DNA from: Chitinophaga pinensis
Lineage (GTDB): Bacteria; Bacteroidota; Bacteroidia; UKL13-3
Assembly (NCBI GenBank): GCA_945861965.1
Contig: CAMAWM010000006.1
Location: forward strand, 16,750-80,749
DNA length: 64,000 nucleotides
Reading direction: 5' to 3'
Shown here piece by piece: positions 33,914-43,730 of the stretch. Both the position numbers and the translations under genes were made by a program. Under the pieces are notes generated by a model. It was not told where the DNA came from and did no database searches. It saw nothing but the letters and a program-made list of their open reading frames with translations. Numbering within the stretch: position 1 is the stretch's first letter; each line of letters opens with the position of its first letter.

Positions 33914-35962
33914 TTAGTCTTTATAAATTTTAAATATACATTCATCTACTTTTAAAAAATAAAGCCCTTTATCGGTTATTGAATTTAAATTTATTTTCAT
34001 TTCGGAATCCAAAATTATTTTTTCAAAAACTTTTCGTCCGGTTAAATCAAATATTTCGATTAAATTATTTTTATAAATTAATGGTATTTTCAATGAGATT
34101 TCATCCGTAAATGGATTGGGCGAGATTTCTATTTTATTGTTTTCAAGCAATTTCACACTTACCGTTTTCGAGTACTCAAATTTGCCATCAAAATCTACTT
34201 GCTTCAATCGATAATAAATAGTTGATGATTGTTGGTTTATAGTTGTTAGTGCGTTATCAATAAATTGATAATTGCTTATTGAATTTGTATTTCCATTGCC
34301 TTTTACATTTCCAATAGTTTCCCAATTTTTATTATCAAATGTTCGTTCAATTTCAAAGCGAGAATTATTTATTTCTGAAGCGGTACTCCAGTCAAGTTTT
34401 ATTTGATCGCTATTTATTAATTCTGCATTAAAATCAAGCCACACAACGGGCAAAATACTATTACCACTCAACGCTCCAGATGTTTGATAATTGCTTGTTG
34501 AATACCATCCATTGTATTCATAAATAGTTGCAAAATAGTTTACATTCCAAGTTAATCCAGAAACTACAACACTGCTTCCAGATCCATTATAAACTACATA
34601 ATTTCCGCTTCCCATTTGGGTTCCACTTCCAAAAACAGCATTGGCTAAATAATAATTTGAATCCACCGGCATTGCATTTACAGCAGCTCCTGCTTTTATT
34701 ACTACTATTCTTTTATTTCCGTTTCCACTCCTCCAATTTATCTGCATTGAAGTGGAGGTTTTATTGGTAAAAGAAATTCCAGAGCAAGCTAATGTGGGTT
34801 TTGAAGGAATAGATCCTCCCCATATTTTTTTTACAAATTGTGGACTATCAATAAAAGGATTGCGATTGTTTTGAAGCGAATAAATTGCATTGTTACGATT
34901 TATTTCTTTTGTGCTTATTGGGTCTTGATTATGCCAGGCAAGCATTAAATTTAAATACCAAGTTTTGTAAACTGTACTTGAATTATTTGCAATCAAAATC
35001 GCATCTGCTTGTGTACTGTTTGAATACCATCCTCCAATTATATTTTCATATCGCGTAGCCATGAAAAAATAGGTGCGTGCTAAATCTCCTTTATATTCAT
35101 CAACCGGTTCAAAAACAATTCCTGAATATCCACTGCTTGTATTGTTGCCTAATTTAGCGCCAAGCTGCGATGTCCATGTTGGCGAGGTAACAACACCGTA
35201 TGGATAATTGCTTCTCATGCCATTCACTTTTCCATCTGTTGGATAAATATGAAAAAGTTCGGTATACATTGGAGATGCACTATTAAACCAATCTTGCGGA
35301 AAAGAATGTTCGCGGTTATAACAATCGCCTTCAACCGAATAGTTGCCGCATTGATCCGTTGAATAGGTATAAGTGTATGGCGAAGTTTCACAAACCGAAG
35401 TAGAATATACATCCCAAATTTTTCCGTTATACCCAATGTCTGTTGAATTGAAAGCAGTCCATAATCCAGCGTAACTAAGTGCTGTAGTTGATCCAGAAAT
35501 TTTTGTATAAAGACTCGTTTTTAATGTTGATCCATTACCGCTTGCGGTCGAATAATAATTTGAAGGAATACTCCAATTAGTTCCGCTTCCGATTGCACTT
35601 ATAACTCTTTGGATTGCGCCAATACTTGTGTGTGTAATGTTTCCACTTATACTTCCTGTAGTTGAAGGACTAAAGCGAACATAAATATTTGTAGCGCTTA
35701 CATTTCCTGAATTTGGAATTATTGAAATTGAACCCGAAAACTGTTGTGCGCAAACAAGCGATATCTCAAATCCTGTTGCTGCATTTAGTATTAGATTGGA
35801 TGTTAATCCTGTTGCTGATACCGAATATTTTTGTGGTGATGAACTAAAAAAAATCTGACTATTCCCAAACGATGGCAAAGTTGTAACCGAGCAAGTTATC
35901 GTTTGCGATTTGCCAGAAAAAATGGCTAAAGAAAAGATTAGAGAAACTACGAAATATTTCAC
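33914..35962 (-). CDS. Endonuclease I family nuclease with T9SS type A sorting tail
   Basis: A 682-residue secreted nuclease. Signal peptide (about 1-19, ending SGKSQ), an N-terminal beta domain (about 20-130; NPNSG-type SIIPNSGNVSATNIYVRFSP), and then the endonuclease I (NucM/EndA-type) core at about 140-390 with the His-metal signature NREHSFPQDWF and HIYPTDGKVNGMRSNYPYG. After this comes a fibronectin-III-like stretch (about 400-510) and a T9SS sorting domain from about 590 (EISPNPFTDEISLKIP ... GLYFLKVDECIFKIYKD). It would degrade extracellular DNA or RNA for nutrients or biofilm turnover. Start is GTG; a TGA stop lies two codons upstream in frame, so no earlier start exists. Confidence 0.9.
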   Translation of the reverse strand: MKYFVVSLIFSLAIFSGKSQTITCSVTTLPSFGNSQIFFSSSPQKYSVSATGLTSNLILNAATGFEISLVCAQQFSGSISIIPNSGNVSATNIYVRFSPSTTGSISGNITHTSIGAIQRVISAIGSGTNWSIPSNYYSTASGNGSTLKTSLYTKISGSTTALSYAGLWTAFNSTDIGYNGKIWDVYSTSVCETSPYTYTYSTDQCGNYSVEGDCYNREHSFPQDWFNSASPMYTELFHIYPTDGKVNGMRSNYPYGVVTSPTWTSQLGAKLGNNTSSGYSGIVFEPVDEYKGDLARTYFFMATRYENIIGGWYSNSTQADAILIANNSSTVYKTWYLNLMLAWHNQDPISTKEINRNNAIYSLQNNRNPFIDSPQFVKKIWGGSIPSKPTLACSGISFTNKTSTSMQINWRSGNGNKRIVVIKAGAAVNAMPVDSNYYLANAVFGSGTQMGSGNYVVYNGSGSSVVVSGLTWNVNYFATIYEYNGWYSTSNYQTSGALSGNSILPVVWLDFNAELINSDQIKLDWSTASEINNSRFEIERTFDNKNWETIGNVKGNGNTNSISNYQFIDNALTTINQQSSTIYYRLKQVDFDGKFEYSKTVSVKLLENNKIEISPNPFTDEISLKIPLIYKNNLIEIFDLTGRKVFEKIILDSEMKINLNSITDKGLYFLKVDECIFKIYKD

Positions 35963-35966
35963 GAGT

Positions 35967-35974
35967 CAAATATA
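35967..35974 (-). promoter_or_regulatory. -7 box (TATATTTG) for the endonuclease gene
   Basis: Exact TAnnTTTG, 4 nt before the GTG start, with no possible earlier start codon in frame. If used, the mRNA begins at or near the GTG. Confidence 0.45.
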
Positions 35975-36063
35975 AACTATTATTAAAAATCATACTAACT
36001 TCGTCTCGATACCTGTCTTAAAAATAGGGCCACTATACATATGGTTAAATCACAAATTACAAA

Positions 36064-36090
36064 AAAACCGTACTTTTTAGTTACGGTTTT
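36064..36090 (-). terminator. Terminator of the atp operon
   Basis: Stem AAAACCGTA (36064-36072) / TACGGTTTT (36082-36090). Read on the minus strand it is followed by seven T, about 50 nt after the atpG stop. Confidence 0.85.
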
Positions 36091-36135
36091 AATTGGGCTA
36101 AATAAGTATTTAACTCGAAAAATAAAGTCTTTTGA

Positions 36136-37017
36136 TTAACTGCTCAACGCAGCTGCACCGCCCACAATTTCTGAAATTTCTTTTGTAATTGCAGCTTGTC
36201 TAGCTCGGTTGTATTCAACTTTCAATCCTTTTAAAAGATCGCCAGCATTTTCGGTTGCTTTGTCCATTGCCACCATTCGCGCGCCATGTTCAGAAGCCAA
36301 TGAATCCAACAAACTGCGGTAAATCTGCGTTTTTAATATTCGCGGAATTAGCTCTTCCAAAATCCCTTCTTTCGATGGTTCAAAAATATAGTCGTTGTTT
36401 TTTGCAGTTGTGTTTGAAAAACTTGCCTTGTTTATTGGAAGAAATTGTTCTGCCGATAAAATTTGTGTAGCAGCATTTTTAAATTGATTGTAAATAATTT
36501 CAACCGCATCAAACTTTCCTGCGCGAAAATCAGACAAAACTTTTGTTCCGATTTCAAATCCTGTATCCGCATTTAAATTCAAAAATGTGTCCTTGAATTC
36601 TGAAATAACTGGCAATGTAGTTTTGTTAAAAAATTCAAATCCTTTTTTACCAATTGTCAAAACAGATACATTTCCATTTTCAGATTGAGCAAAATATTTT
36701 TCTTTAATAGTTTTGTTTGTAAGCTTTATCACATTTGCATTAAACGAACCGCACAAACCTCTATCGCTTGTAATTACAACCATCAAAATGTTTTTGATTT
36801 GTCTTTCTGCAAAAAATAATTTCACCGAATCTACATCCACGCTTTCAGAAAGATTTGCCAATATGCCGTTCAGTTTCTGAGCATACGGACGCATTTGCAC
36901 AATTCCGTTTTGTGCTCTACGAAGCTTTGTAGCCGAAACCAATTTCATGGCTTTGGTTATTTGCTGGGTCGATGAAACCGATGCAATGCGTATTCTTACT
37001 TCTTTTAAATTTGCCAC
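36136..37017 (-). CDS. atpG: F1 ATP synthase gamma subunit
   Basis: A 293-residue central-stalk subunit. N-terminal coiled coil (MANLKEVRIRIASVSSTQQITKAMKLVSATKLRRAQ), the middle TSDRGLCGSFN (about 83-93), and the C-terminal coiled coil SLASEHGARMVAMDKATENAGDLL ending with YNRARQAAITKEISEIVGGAAAL are all present. It is the last gene of the operon here; beta and epsilon are not next to it. Confidence 0.97.
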   Translation of the reverse strand: MANLKEVRIRIASVSSTQQITKAMKLVSATKLRRAQNGIVQMRPYAQKLNGILANLSESVDVDSVKLFFAERQIKNILMVVITSDRGLCGSFNANVIKLTNKTIKEKYFAQSENGNVSVLTIGKKGFEFFNKTTLPVISEFKDTFLNLNADTGFEIGTKVLSDFRAGKFDAVEIIYNQFKNAATQILSAEQFLPINKASFSNTTAKNNDYIFEPSKEGILEELIPRILKTQIYRSLLDSLASEHGARMVAMDKATENAGDLLKGLKVEYNRARQAAITKEISEIVGGAAALSS

Positions 37018-37038
37018 TTTCTATTAATAATTTGAAAA

Positions 37039-38619
37039 TTAGCTACTGTATTTTGCTGAAAGTTCTTTTCCTGTTTTTTCAATAACACTTGTAACTTCTT
37101 CACTAATATTTCCTTTTTTCAACTCGTCCAAAATGTTCTTGTGTTTGTTTTCCATGAAATTTAAAAACTCTGCTTCAAATTCACGAATTTTATTTACCGG
37201 AACATTTGACAACAAACCTTTAGTTCCTAAATAAATAATTGCAACTTGTTGCTCAACTCTCAAAGGCGAAAATTGATTTTGCTTTAATATTTCAACATTT
37301 CGTGCTCCCTTTGCCAATACAGCTTTTGTAGCAGCATCCAAATCAGAACCAAATTTCGAGAAAGCTTCCAACTCGCGGTATTGAGCTTGATCGAGTTTTA
37401 AAGTTCCTGCAATTTTTTTCATCGATTTTATCTGAGCATTTCCTCCCACACGACTTACCGAAATTCCCACATTAATTGCTGGGCGAATTCCTGAGTTAAA
37501 TAAATTAGACTCTAAAAATATTTGTCCATCGGTAATCGAAATTACGTTGGTTGGAATATATGCCGAAACATCACCTGCTTGGGTTTCAATAATTGGCAAT
37601 GCAGTTAAACTTCCACCACCTTTTACCAAATGTTTTATCGATTCAGGAATATCATTCATTTGTTTAGCAATCGCATCTGTTGAATTTACTTTTGCTGCAC
37701 GTTCAAGCAAACGACTGTGAAGATAAAATACATCACCAGGATACGCTTCACGACCTGGAGGTCTGCGAAGCAACAAAGATACTTCGCGATAGGCAACTGC
37801 TTGTTTCGATAAATCATCATAAATTACCAAAGCTGGACGACCTGTATCACGGAAAAATTCACCGATAGACGCTCCTGCCATTGGTGCATAAAATTGCATT
37901 GGTGCAGGATCAGACGATGTTGCACAAACTACAACTGTATAGGCCATTGCACCACTTGCTTCAAGTGTATTTACTACTTGTGCAACGGTAGATGCTTTTT
38001 GTCCGATAGCAACATATATACAATAAACAGGTTTACCTGCTTCAAAAAATTCTTTTTGGTTGATAATGGTATCAATACAAACAGCTGTTTTTCCTGTTTG
38101 TCTGTCGCCAATTACCAATTCGCGTTGTCCACGACCAATTGGAATCATAGCATCAATTGCTTTGATACCAGTTTGTAATGGCTCTTTTACTGGCTCACGG
38201 TAAATTACTCCTGGAGCTCTTCTTTCCAAAGGCATTTCATACAATTCACCGGTAATTGGTCCTTTTCCATCAATTGGTTGACCAAGTGTGTTTACAACAC
38301 GACCAGCCATTCCTTCACCAACTTTAATTGATGCAATTCGGCCAGTACGTTTTACCGAACTCCCTTCCACTATTTTGTCTGATGCTCCAAGCAATACTGC
38401 TCCAACATTGTCTTCTTCAAGGTTTAATACAATTCCTTGTGTTCCATCAGTAAATTCAATCAATTCGCCTGATTGTACTTTTGTTAATCCGTAAATACGG
38501 GCAATTCCATCGCCTACTTGCAATACGGTTCCAACTTCCTGCAACTCTGCTTCTGATTTAAAATTGCTGAGTTGTTCTCTTATAATTGCTGATACTTCAT
38601 CAGGTCTGATATCTGCCAT
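37039..38619 (-). CDS. atpA: F1 ATP synthase alpha subunit
   Basis: A 526-residue non-catalytic nucleotide-binding subunit. P-loop [13 protein letters not shown] at about 172-184, the [10 protein letters not shown] region, [12 protein letters not shown] and [19 protein letters not shown] with the conserved Arg finger in this region. The length and order match the family. It lies 14 bp after atpH and 21 bp before atpG. Confidence 0.98.
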   Translation of the reverse strand: MADIRPDEVSAIIREQLSNFKSEAELQEVGTVLQVGDGIARIYGLTKVQSGELIEFTDGTQGIVLNLEEDNVGAVLLGASDKIVEGSSVKRTGRIASIKVGEGMAGRVVNTLGQPIDGKGPITGELYEMPLERRAPGVIYREPVKEPLQTGIKAIDAMIPIGRGQRELVIGDRQTGKTAVCIDTIINQKEFFEAGKPVYCIYVAIGQKASTVAQVVNTLEASGAMAYTVVVCATSSDPAPMQFYAPMAGASIGEFFRDTGRPALVIYDDLSKQAVAYREVSLLLRRPPGREAYPGDVFYLHSRLLERAAKVNSTDAIAKQMNDIPESIKHLVKGGGSLTALPIIETQAGDVSAYIPTNVISITDGQIFLESNLFNSGIRPAINVGISVSRVGGNAQIKSMKKIAGTLKLDQAQYRELEAFSKFGSDLDAATKAVLAKGARNVEILKQNQFSPLRVEQQVAIIYLGTKGLLSNVPVNKIREFEAEFLNFMENKHKNILDELKKGNISEEVTSVIEKTGKELSAKYSS

Positions 38620-38632
38620 AATTGTTATTTTT

Positions 38633-39184
38633 TTATTTTGAAATGTAAGTAGTTAATAATTCTTTTCTTGCCTGATTTAATTTTCCAGCTATGCTTGCAT
38701 CGTACATTCTATCGCCCATTTGTACTATCATTCCACCAATCAATTCGGGCTCTACAATATTTTTTAATTCTACCTTCATTCCACTTTCTTTTTGAAGAAA
38801 ATTAATGATTTGTTTTTGCGTTGCATCACTTATTGCTACGGCAGTTTTAACAGTTGCTCTGGTAATTTTATTGATATCGTTGTATTGATTGATAAATGAA
38901 TTTGCAATGACTTTCATAAATGATTCGCGCCTTTTACGAACTATGATGCCAAAAAAATCAATGCTAAGTTTATTGAAATTCTTTTCGAAAATCTGCTTTA
39001 AAATTGACATTTTTTTGTCGCTGTGAACGATCGGATTTTTTAATAAATTTTCCAGCGAAACATTTTCAGAAATAGTTTTCAGCAGTGATTGCATATCGTT
39101 GTACACTGCATCCAAAATATTTTGTTGCTGTGCTAATCCAATCAATGACTTTGCGTATCTGTTTGCTATTCTGTATTCCGACAT
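38633..39184 (-). CDS. atpH: F1 ATP synthase delta subunit
   Basis: A 183-residue OSCP/delta subunit at the top of the peripheral stalk. N-terminal helical bundle ([16 protein letters not shown]) and C-terminal segment [25 protein letters not shown] are family-typical. The gene starts 4 bp after the atpF stop. Confidence 0.95.
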   Translation of the reverse strand: MSEYRIANRYAKSLIGLAQQQNILDAVYNDMQSLLKTISENVSLENLLKNPIVHSDKKMSILKQIFEKNFNKLSIDFFGIIVRKRRESFMKVIANSFINQYNDINKITRATVKTAVAISDATQKQIINFLQKESGMKVELKNIVEPELIGGMIVQMGDRMYDASIAGKLNQARKELLTTYISK

Positions 39185-39188
39185 GCTG

Positions 39189-39683
39189 TTATTTCAGATT
39201 CAAATTTTTCAAATTCTCATTCACCAATGCTTCTTGTTGTTGTCTGTCTTCCATTTTGCTGCGAAGAATTTTTTCAGCCAAATCCACTGTTAGCGTAGCA
39301 ACTTGCGTTTTCAACTGATTCATTGCATTGATTTTTTCTTTTTCAATGGCCTCAGTTGCCGAAGCTACTTTTTTACGAAATTCTTCATCTGCACTTTTTT
39401 TAGCTTGTGCAATAATGTTGTCTTTCATATCGCTTGCTTCTTTTAGCATTTTATCGCGTTCTACTCTGGCTTCGTTTAGCAAACGCTCGTTATCCGATTT
39501 CAATGCATCCATTTTTTTGCGCGCATTTTCTGCTGCGTTTAATGCATCGGATATTGAGTCTTCGCGTTCCTTTATAGATTTGATAATGGGCTTCCAAGCA
39601 TACTTTGAAAGTATGTATAATACAATTCCGAATGTCAATGTCATCCAGAATAGTAGTCCAATACCGGGTTTTACTAATTCCAT
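39189..39683 (-). CDS. atpF: Fo ATP synthase b subunit
   Basis: A 164-residue peripheral-stalk subunit: one N-terminal membrane helix (about 8-28, GLLFWMTLTFGIVLYILSKY) and a long charged alpha-helical coiled coil. There is a single b gene; no b' copy is seen. Confidence 0.95.
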   Translation of the reverse strand: MELVKPGIGLLFWMTLTFGIVLYILSKYAWKPIIKSIKEREDSISDALNAAENARKKMDALKSDNERLLNEARVERDKMLKEASDMKDNIIAQAKKSADEEFRKKVASATEAIEKEKINAMNQLKTQVATLTVDLAEKILRSKMEDRQQQEALVNENLKNLNLK

Positions 39684-39777
39684 TTTTATTTGATTTAATT
39701 AATGTGTTAACGAGTCAATACACTTAGTTGAATTCCAGAAAAAAATTTCGGAATCTGCGTAAAAACTTTTAAAAAAA

Positions 39778-40056
<279 letters not shown>

Positions 40057-40071
40057 TTAATTATTAATTGT

Positions 40072-41259
40072 TTAATGAGATTCTTCGTTATGATGCTCTT
40101 CTAATGCCATTCCAAAATAAAGCGCAGAAAGCAAAGTGAAAACATACGCTTGTAAAAATGCAACTAGCAACTCAAGCATATTCATAAAAATACTGAACGC
40201 AACTGAAAGTAATGAAACTCCCAAACCCAATCCTACATTCATTTCGCCAAAAATAAAAATGAGACTCATGAATCCAAGAATAATGATGTGGCCTGCTGTA
40301 ATGTTTGCAAACAATCGCAACATCAACACGAATGGTTTTGAAAACACACCAATGATTTCAACTATTGGCATTAAAGGAATAGGAAATTTTAACCACCACG
40401 GAACTCCAGGCGTATTTATAATGTGCATCCAATAATTTTTATTGGTGTTGGCACAGGTTATAATGAAAGTTCCTAAAGCCAAAATTAAAGTAACAGCAAT
40501 ATTTCCGGTTACGTTTGCTCCGCCTGGGAAAAACGGAATCAATCCGAATAAATTGTTTATGAAAATAAAGAAAAATATGGTTAAAAGATAGGGCAAAAAT
40601 TTCTCGTATTTTGGTCCGATAGATGGCTTAACAACTTCGTCTCTCAAAAAAATTATAAGCGGCTCAACAAATGACTGAATACCTTTTGGCGCTTTTAAAT
40701 TGTTTTTGCGATAACGTTTTGCAATTGAAAGCATAATCCAACACAAAACAAATACTGCAAAAAACATGGCTGCAACAATTTTTGTAATGGATAAATCATA
40801 AAATTTTGCTTCTTTGTTTACGGTACCATCATGGTTTAATGCTAGTATATGATTGCCTTCAATTTTATATCCTTCGTAGTTTGCATGTCCGTGCTCAAAT
40901 CTGCTTGATGAAAATAATTTTAATCCAGTTTCGCCATAAATAATTATTGGCAATGGAATTGAAATGTGCTTATGTCCAATGGTAGCAATGTGCCAATCGT
41001 GCGCATCGGTAACGTGTCCCATAATAATTTCACCTGGTTTTATTTTTTCTTCTATTGCATGAATTTCAGTTTCTGCATGTTCTAATTTGCTTTCATCATG
41101 ATGAGCGACAACACTATCTGAAACTATTTCATTGGCATGATGTTTAGCAGATTTTTCTTCGTGACTTGAAAAGGCAGTATTTACCCAAGCGGTAGCTATT
41201 AGCAAAATTATGGACGAAAAGAAGATTAATCGTTTCGTTTTCTTATTGTTAGCTTGCAT
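40072..41259 (-). CDS. atpB: Fo ATP synthase a subunit with His-rich N-terminal extension
   Basis: A 395-residue membrane subunit. The core (about 165-390) has five or six helices with the essential Arg in MLRLFANITAGHI at about 328-340. The first ~160 residues are an extension: a membrane or signal segment (about 10-30), then a His/Glu-rich stretch (HEEKSAKHHANEIVSDSVV, HHDESKLEHAETEIHAIEEK) and a beta-like periplasmic region. Such extensions are usual in Bacteroidota a-subunits, although the role is unclear. It overlaps the upstream small membrane protein by 11 bp. Confidence 0.95.
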   Translation of the reverse strand: MQANNKKTKRLIFFSSIILLIATAWVNTAFSSHEEKSAKHHANEIVSDSVVAHHDESKLEHAETEIHAIEEKIKPGEIIMGHVTDAHDWHIATIGHKHISIPLPIIIYGETGLKLFSSSRFEHGHANYEGYKIEGNHILALNHDGTVNKEAKFYDLSITKIVAAMFFAVFVLCWIMLSIAKRYRKNNLKAPKGIQSFVEPLIIFLRDEVVKPSIGPKYEKFLPYLLTIFFFIFINNLFGLIPFFPGGANVTGNIAVTLILALGTFIITCANTNKNYWMHIINTPGVPWWLKFPIPLMPIVEIIGVFSKPFVLMLRLFANITAGHIIILGFMSLIFIFGEMNVGLGLGVSLLSVAFSIFMNMLELLVAFLQAYVFTLLSALYFGMALEEHHNEESH

Positions 41260-41656
41260 TTGCAGGATTTTTTTTCTCAGAATCGGGGCGCAAATTAACT
41301 GTTAAGATTAAAACTTCAAACACAGAAAAAAATAAATAAATTAACATGTACGCTAACACAAATGCCAACTGCATTTTCGGGGTGAATATGATATAAATTA
41401 GCAGCGGAAAAAACGAAAAAACAAAACGCAATCCCATTGCTCCATAAGTGCGTGTTAAAAAGGTTTTATTTTCTTTTTTTAATCCCGAAAGTGAGATAAA
41501 ATAAACGATAACAGTAAGCGCAATAAAGTACGCTAAAACTATCCAAATAAAATTAGCTAAAAAAACTTTGCTTTGTGTGTTTTGAAACAAACCAATAGCA
41601 CACGAAATACATGCAGTTAATAAAAAAAGTTTTCTGAAAAATAATTTGTTTGTCAT
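41249..41656 (-). CDS. Small membrane protein at the head of the atp operon (AtpI position)
   Basis: A 135-residue protein with four hydrophobic segments, starting MTNKLFFRK and ending in a charged tail (DSEKKNPANAS). Its position before atpB and its size fit the AtpI role, but AtpI-specific motifs are not clear. The ATG at 41656 is chosen because the upstream frame extension (to 41827) runs into the opposite small lipoprotein gene and looks non-coding. It overlaps atpB by 11 bp, so the two are coupled. Confidence 0.7.
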   Translation of the reverse strand: MTNKLFFRKLFLLTACISCAIGLFQNTQSKVFLANFIWIVLAYFIALTVIVYFISLSGLKKENKTFLTRTYGAMGLRFVFSFFPLLIYIIFTPKMQLAFVLAYMLIYLFFSVFEVLILTVNLRPDSEKKNPANAS

Positions 41657-41738
41657 TGGGTGGCGAAGGTAATGTTTTTTGTTGTTTGCTGCTTTGCTTA
41701 TGATCATAAAAATTAAAAACTTTCGTTTTCTTTGCAAC

Positions 41739-41849
41739 ATGAGATTGATTAAAATAATATTACTCGTACTTCTGGCTGTATTTTTAATTGAAAGCACTTC
41801 GTCTTGCAGCAGCAGTAAAAAATGCAATTGCCCAAAACTACACAGATGA
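41739..41849 (+). CDS. Tiny Cys-rich lipoprotein
   Basis: A 36-residue frame with a lipoprotein signal (hydrophobic LIKIILLVLLAVFLIES, then STSSC as lipobox with Cys23). The mature part is only SSSKKCNCPKLHR after the Cys, with a C-x-C pair. The TGA stop overlaps the ATG of the following glycosyltransferase gene (ATGA, 41846-41849), which is strong support for a real translated gene. Short lipoproteins with a K-K-C-x-C-P ending recur in Bacteroidota as far as I know; their function is unknown. The lipid-anchored mature peptide would be about 14 residues. Confidence 0.7.
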   Translation: MRLIKIILLVLLAVFLIESTSSCSSSKKCNCPKLHR

Positions 41850-42649
41850 GTTCGCCATTAATCAGTTTAATTACGGTTACTTTTAATGCAGAAAAATTGG
41901 TTGCCGACACTTTAAAGTCAGCTATTGAGCAATCGTATAAAAACATTGAGTTGATAGTAGTTGATGGTGGATCAAGTGACAAAACCCTAGAAAATGTAAA
42001 ACAATTTTCAGCCCAAATTGGCACCCTTATTTCTGAACCAGATTGTGGAATTTACGATGCCATGAATAAAGGAATTAAAGCTGCAAAAGGAGAATGGATT
42101 TATTTTTTGAATTCAGGAGACGCCTTTTACGATCAACATGTTTTGCAAAATATTTTTAGTCATTCGGTCGAATCATTCGATTTGATTTACGCCAAAGTTA
42201 AAACCAAAAACGAACCAACGGGTATCAATTATATTACTGGCAGACCAATTGTATTCAAGGATTTTTTTTCAAAATATCCCATTTGCCATCAAGCAACTTT
42301 TACACGTAAATCTGTTTTTGAAAAAATGAATTATTTCAACACTCGGTATAAACTGGCAGCCGATACCGAATGGTTTGCACGGTTTTTTAAAACACCGCAA
42401 ACAAAGGCAATTTTTATAGATCAAATTGTAGCCTATTACGATATACAAGGAACAACGTATCACAAAAGAATGGATGGATACAAAGAGTATTTGCATTTTG
42501 GATTCAAGCATTTTCCCTGGTATATTTCTTTGAAAAATTATTGCAACTATCCTTTGCTTTGGTTGAAAGTGAAGCTTATTAGGATGTTTCAAAACACTCC
42601 TATTTTTAAAACTTATAGACGAATAAAATTTAAAGGTACATTAAAATAA
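41846..42649 (+). CDS. Glycosyltransferase family 2
   Basis: A 267-residue GT-A enzyme: ISLITVTFNAEKLV (about 6-19), ELIVVDGGSSDKT with the D-G-G/DxD-type region (about 41-53), LNSGDAFYD (the DxD equivalent) and a C-terminal tail with RYKLAADTEWFARFF. No membrane span is seen. The start is the ATG at 41846, which overlaps the small lipoprotein stop by 4 bp; a longer frame from 41822 is less likely. Substrate unknown. Confidence 0.9.
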   Translation: MSSPLISLITVTFNAEKLVADTLKSAIEQSYKNIELIVVDGGSSDKTLENVKQFSAQIGTLISEPDCGIYDAMNKGIKAAKGEWIYFLNSGDAFYDQHVLQNIFSHSVESFDLIYAKVKTKNEPTGINYITGRPIVFKDFFSKYPICHQATFTRKSVFEKMNYFNTRYKLAADTEWFARFFKTPQTKAIFIDQIVAYYDIQGTTYHKRMDGYKEYLHFGFKHFPWYISLKNYCNYPLLWLKVKLIRMFQNTPIFKTYRRIKFKGTLK

Positions 42650-42701
42650 ATTTAATTTTTTCGAAACGATTAAAATGTAATTTGCCTCCCGTTTTAAGTT
42701 T

Positions 42702-43724
42702 ATGCAAAAGAAAATCAGAAGCATATTTTTAGTGTTTTTAATAACTGAAATTTTTTTTTCAGCAACTAAAATTCACGCACAAATTCTTCCTAGTTATGGC
42801 AACAGCCGAACCGGTGGAAGTGGAATGCAATTTCTAAAAAATCATTTTGATGCAAGATCAACTGCTATGAGTGGCGCTGTGGTGGGATTGATTGACGACC
42901 CTTCGGCATTGTTTTGGAATCCGGCCGGAATCACAAAAGTTGATACCGCAAAAGTGCATGTGATGATTTCTCGTGTTAGTTATTTTGCCAATATCAATTC
43001 GAATTTTGCAGCCATTGTTTTCAAACCCGGAAAATTAAGTTATGTGGGCATTAGCGTTATAAGCATGAATTATGGCGACAATGACGAAACTACCGAATAT
43101 CAACCCAATGGAACCGGAAGAAAATTAATTCTTGGAAATACTTTGTTTGGTTTGAGTTATGCCAAAATCTTGACCAATAATTTTAGCTTTGGATTGTCGG
43201 CAAAATGGGCAAACGAAGTATTGACAAATGTGGTAACTAACAATTTTTTATTTGATATAGGATTGACATACGATGTTGGAATAAACTATTCAAGATTTGG
43301 TGTTTCGTTCAGCAATTTTGGTTTGAATGTTTCGCCTGAAGGCGAAGTAAAAATTTTAAACTTGTACAAAGAACAAAACGTAAATACTTTTCAGGAAATT
43401 TCGGCACCTGGTTTTTTTCGTTTGGGATTTGCATTTGATCCCATTCATCAAAAAGACCATATTGTAACTGTTGCTGGGCAGTTAAATCATCCAACAGACA
43501 ATAACGAAACGCTTGCAATGGCTGCAGAATATTCGTGGCGAAATACACTTTTTGGGCGTAGCGGTTGGGAATTTGGAACAGATGAGACTTCTGCTTTTCC
43601 TTCGTTGGGAGTTGGATTTAATTTGTTGCGAAATTTTGGTGGCCTTCGTGTGGATTACAGTTTGGTTAACAAAGTAAGACTTGGAAATATAAATCGATTA
43701 ACTTTGTCGTTTATGATTAAATAA
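42702..43724 (+). CDS. PorV/PorQ family outer-membrane protein
   Basis: A 340-residue protein with a signal peptide (about 1-27) and a beta-barrel of the FadL-like PorV/PorQ group. Family opening: GGSGMQFLKNHFDARSTAMSGA and DDPSALFWNPAGI; it ends LRVDYSLVNKVRLGNINRLTLSFMIK with the terminal aromatic barrel strand. In T9SS, PorV (LptO) shuttles cargo and PorQ belongs to the attachment complex; this copy may be either or a third relative. The next gene starts 6 bp later. Confidence 0.85.
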   Translation: MQKKIRSIFLVFLITEIFFSATKIHAQILPSYGNSRTGGSGMQFLKNHFDARSTAMSGAVVGLIDDPSALFWNPAGITKVDTAKVHVMISRVSYFANINSNFAAIVFKPGKLSYVGISVISMNYGDNDETTEYQPNGTGRKLILGNTLFGLSYAKILTNNFSFGLSAKWANEVLTNVVTNNFLFDIGLTYDVGINYSRFGVSFSNFGLNVSPEGEVKILNLYKEQNVNTFQEISAPGFFRLGFAFDPIHQKDHIVTVAGQLNHPTDNNETLAMAAEYSWRNTLFGRSGWEFGTDETSAFPSLGVGFNLLRNFGGLRVDYSLVNKVRLGNINRLTLSFMIK

Positions 43725-43730
43725 AAATCC

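Noticed and set aside
41249..41827. 192-residue form of the membrane protein before atpB
   Set aside because: The extra N-terminal 57 residues overlap the opposite small lipoprotein gene and lack membrane-protein character; the ATG at 41656 is used.
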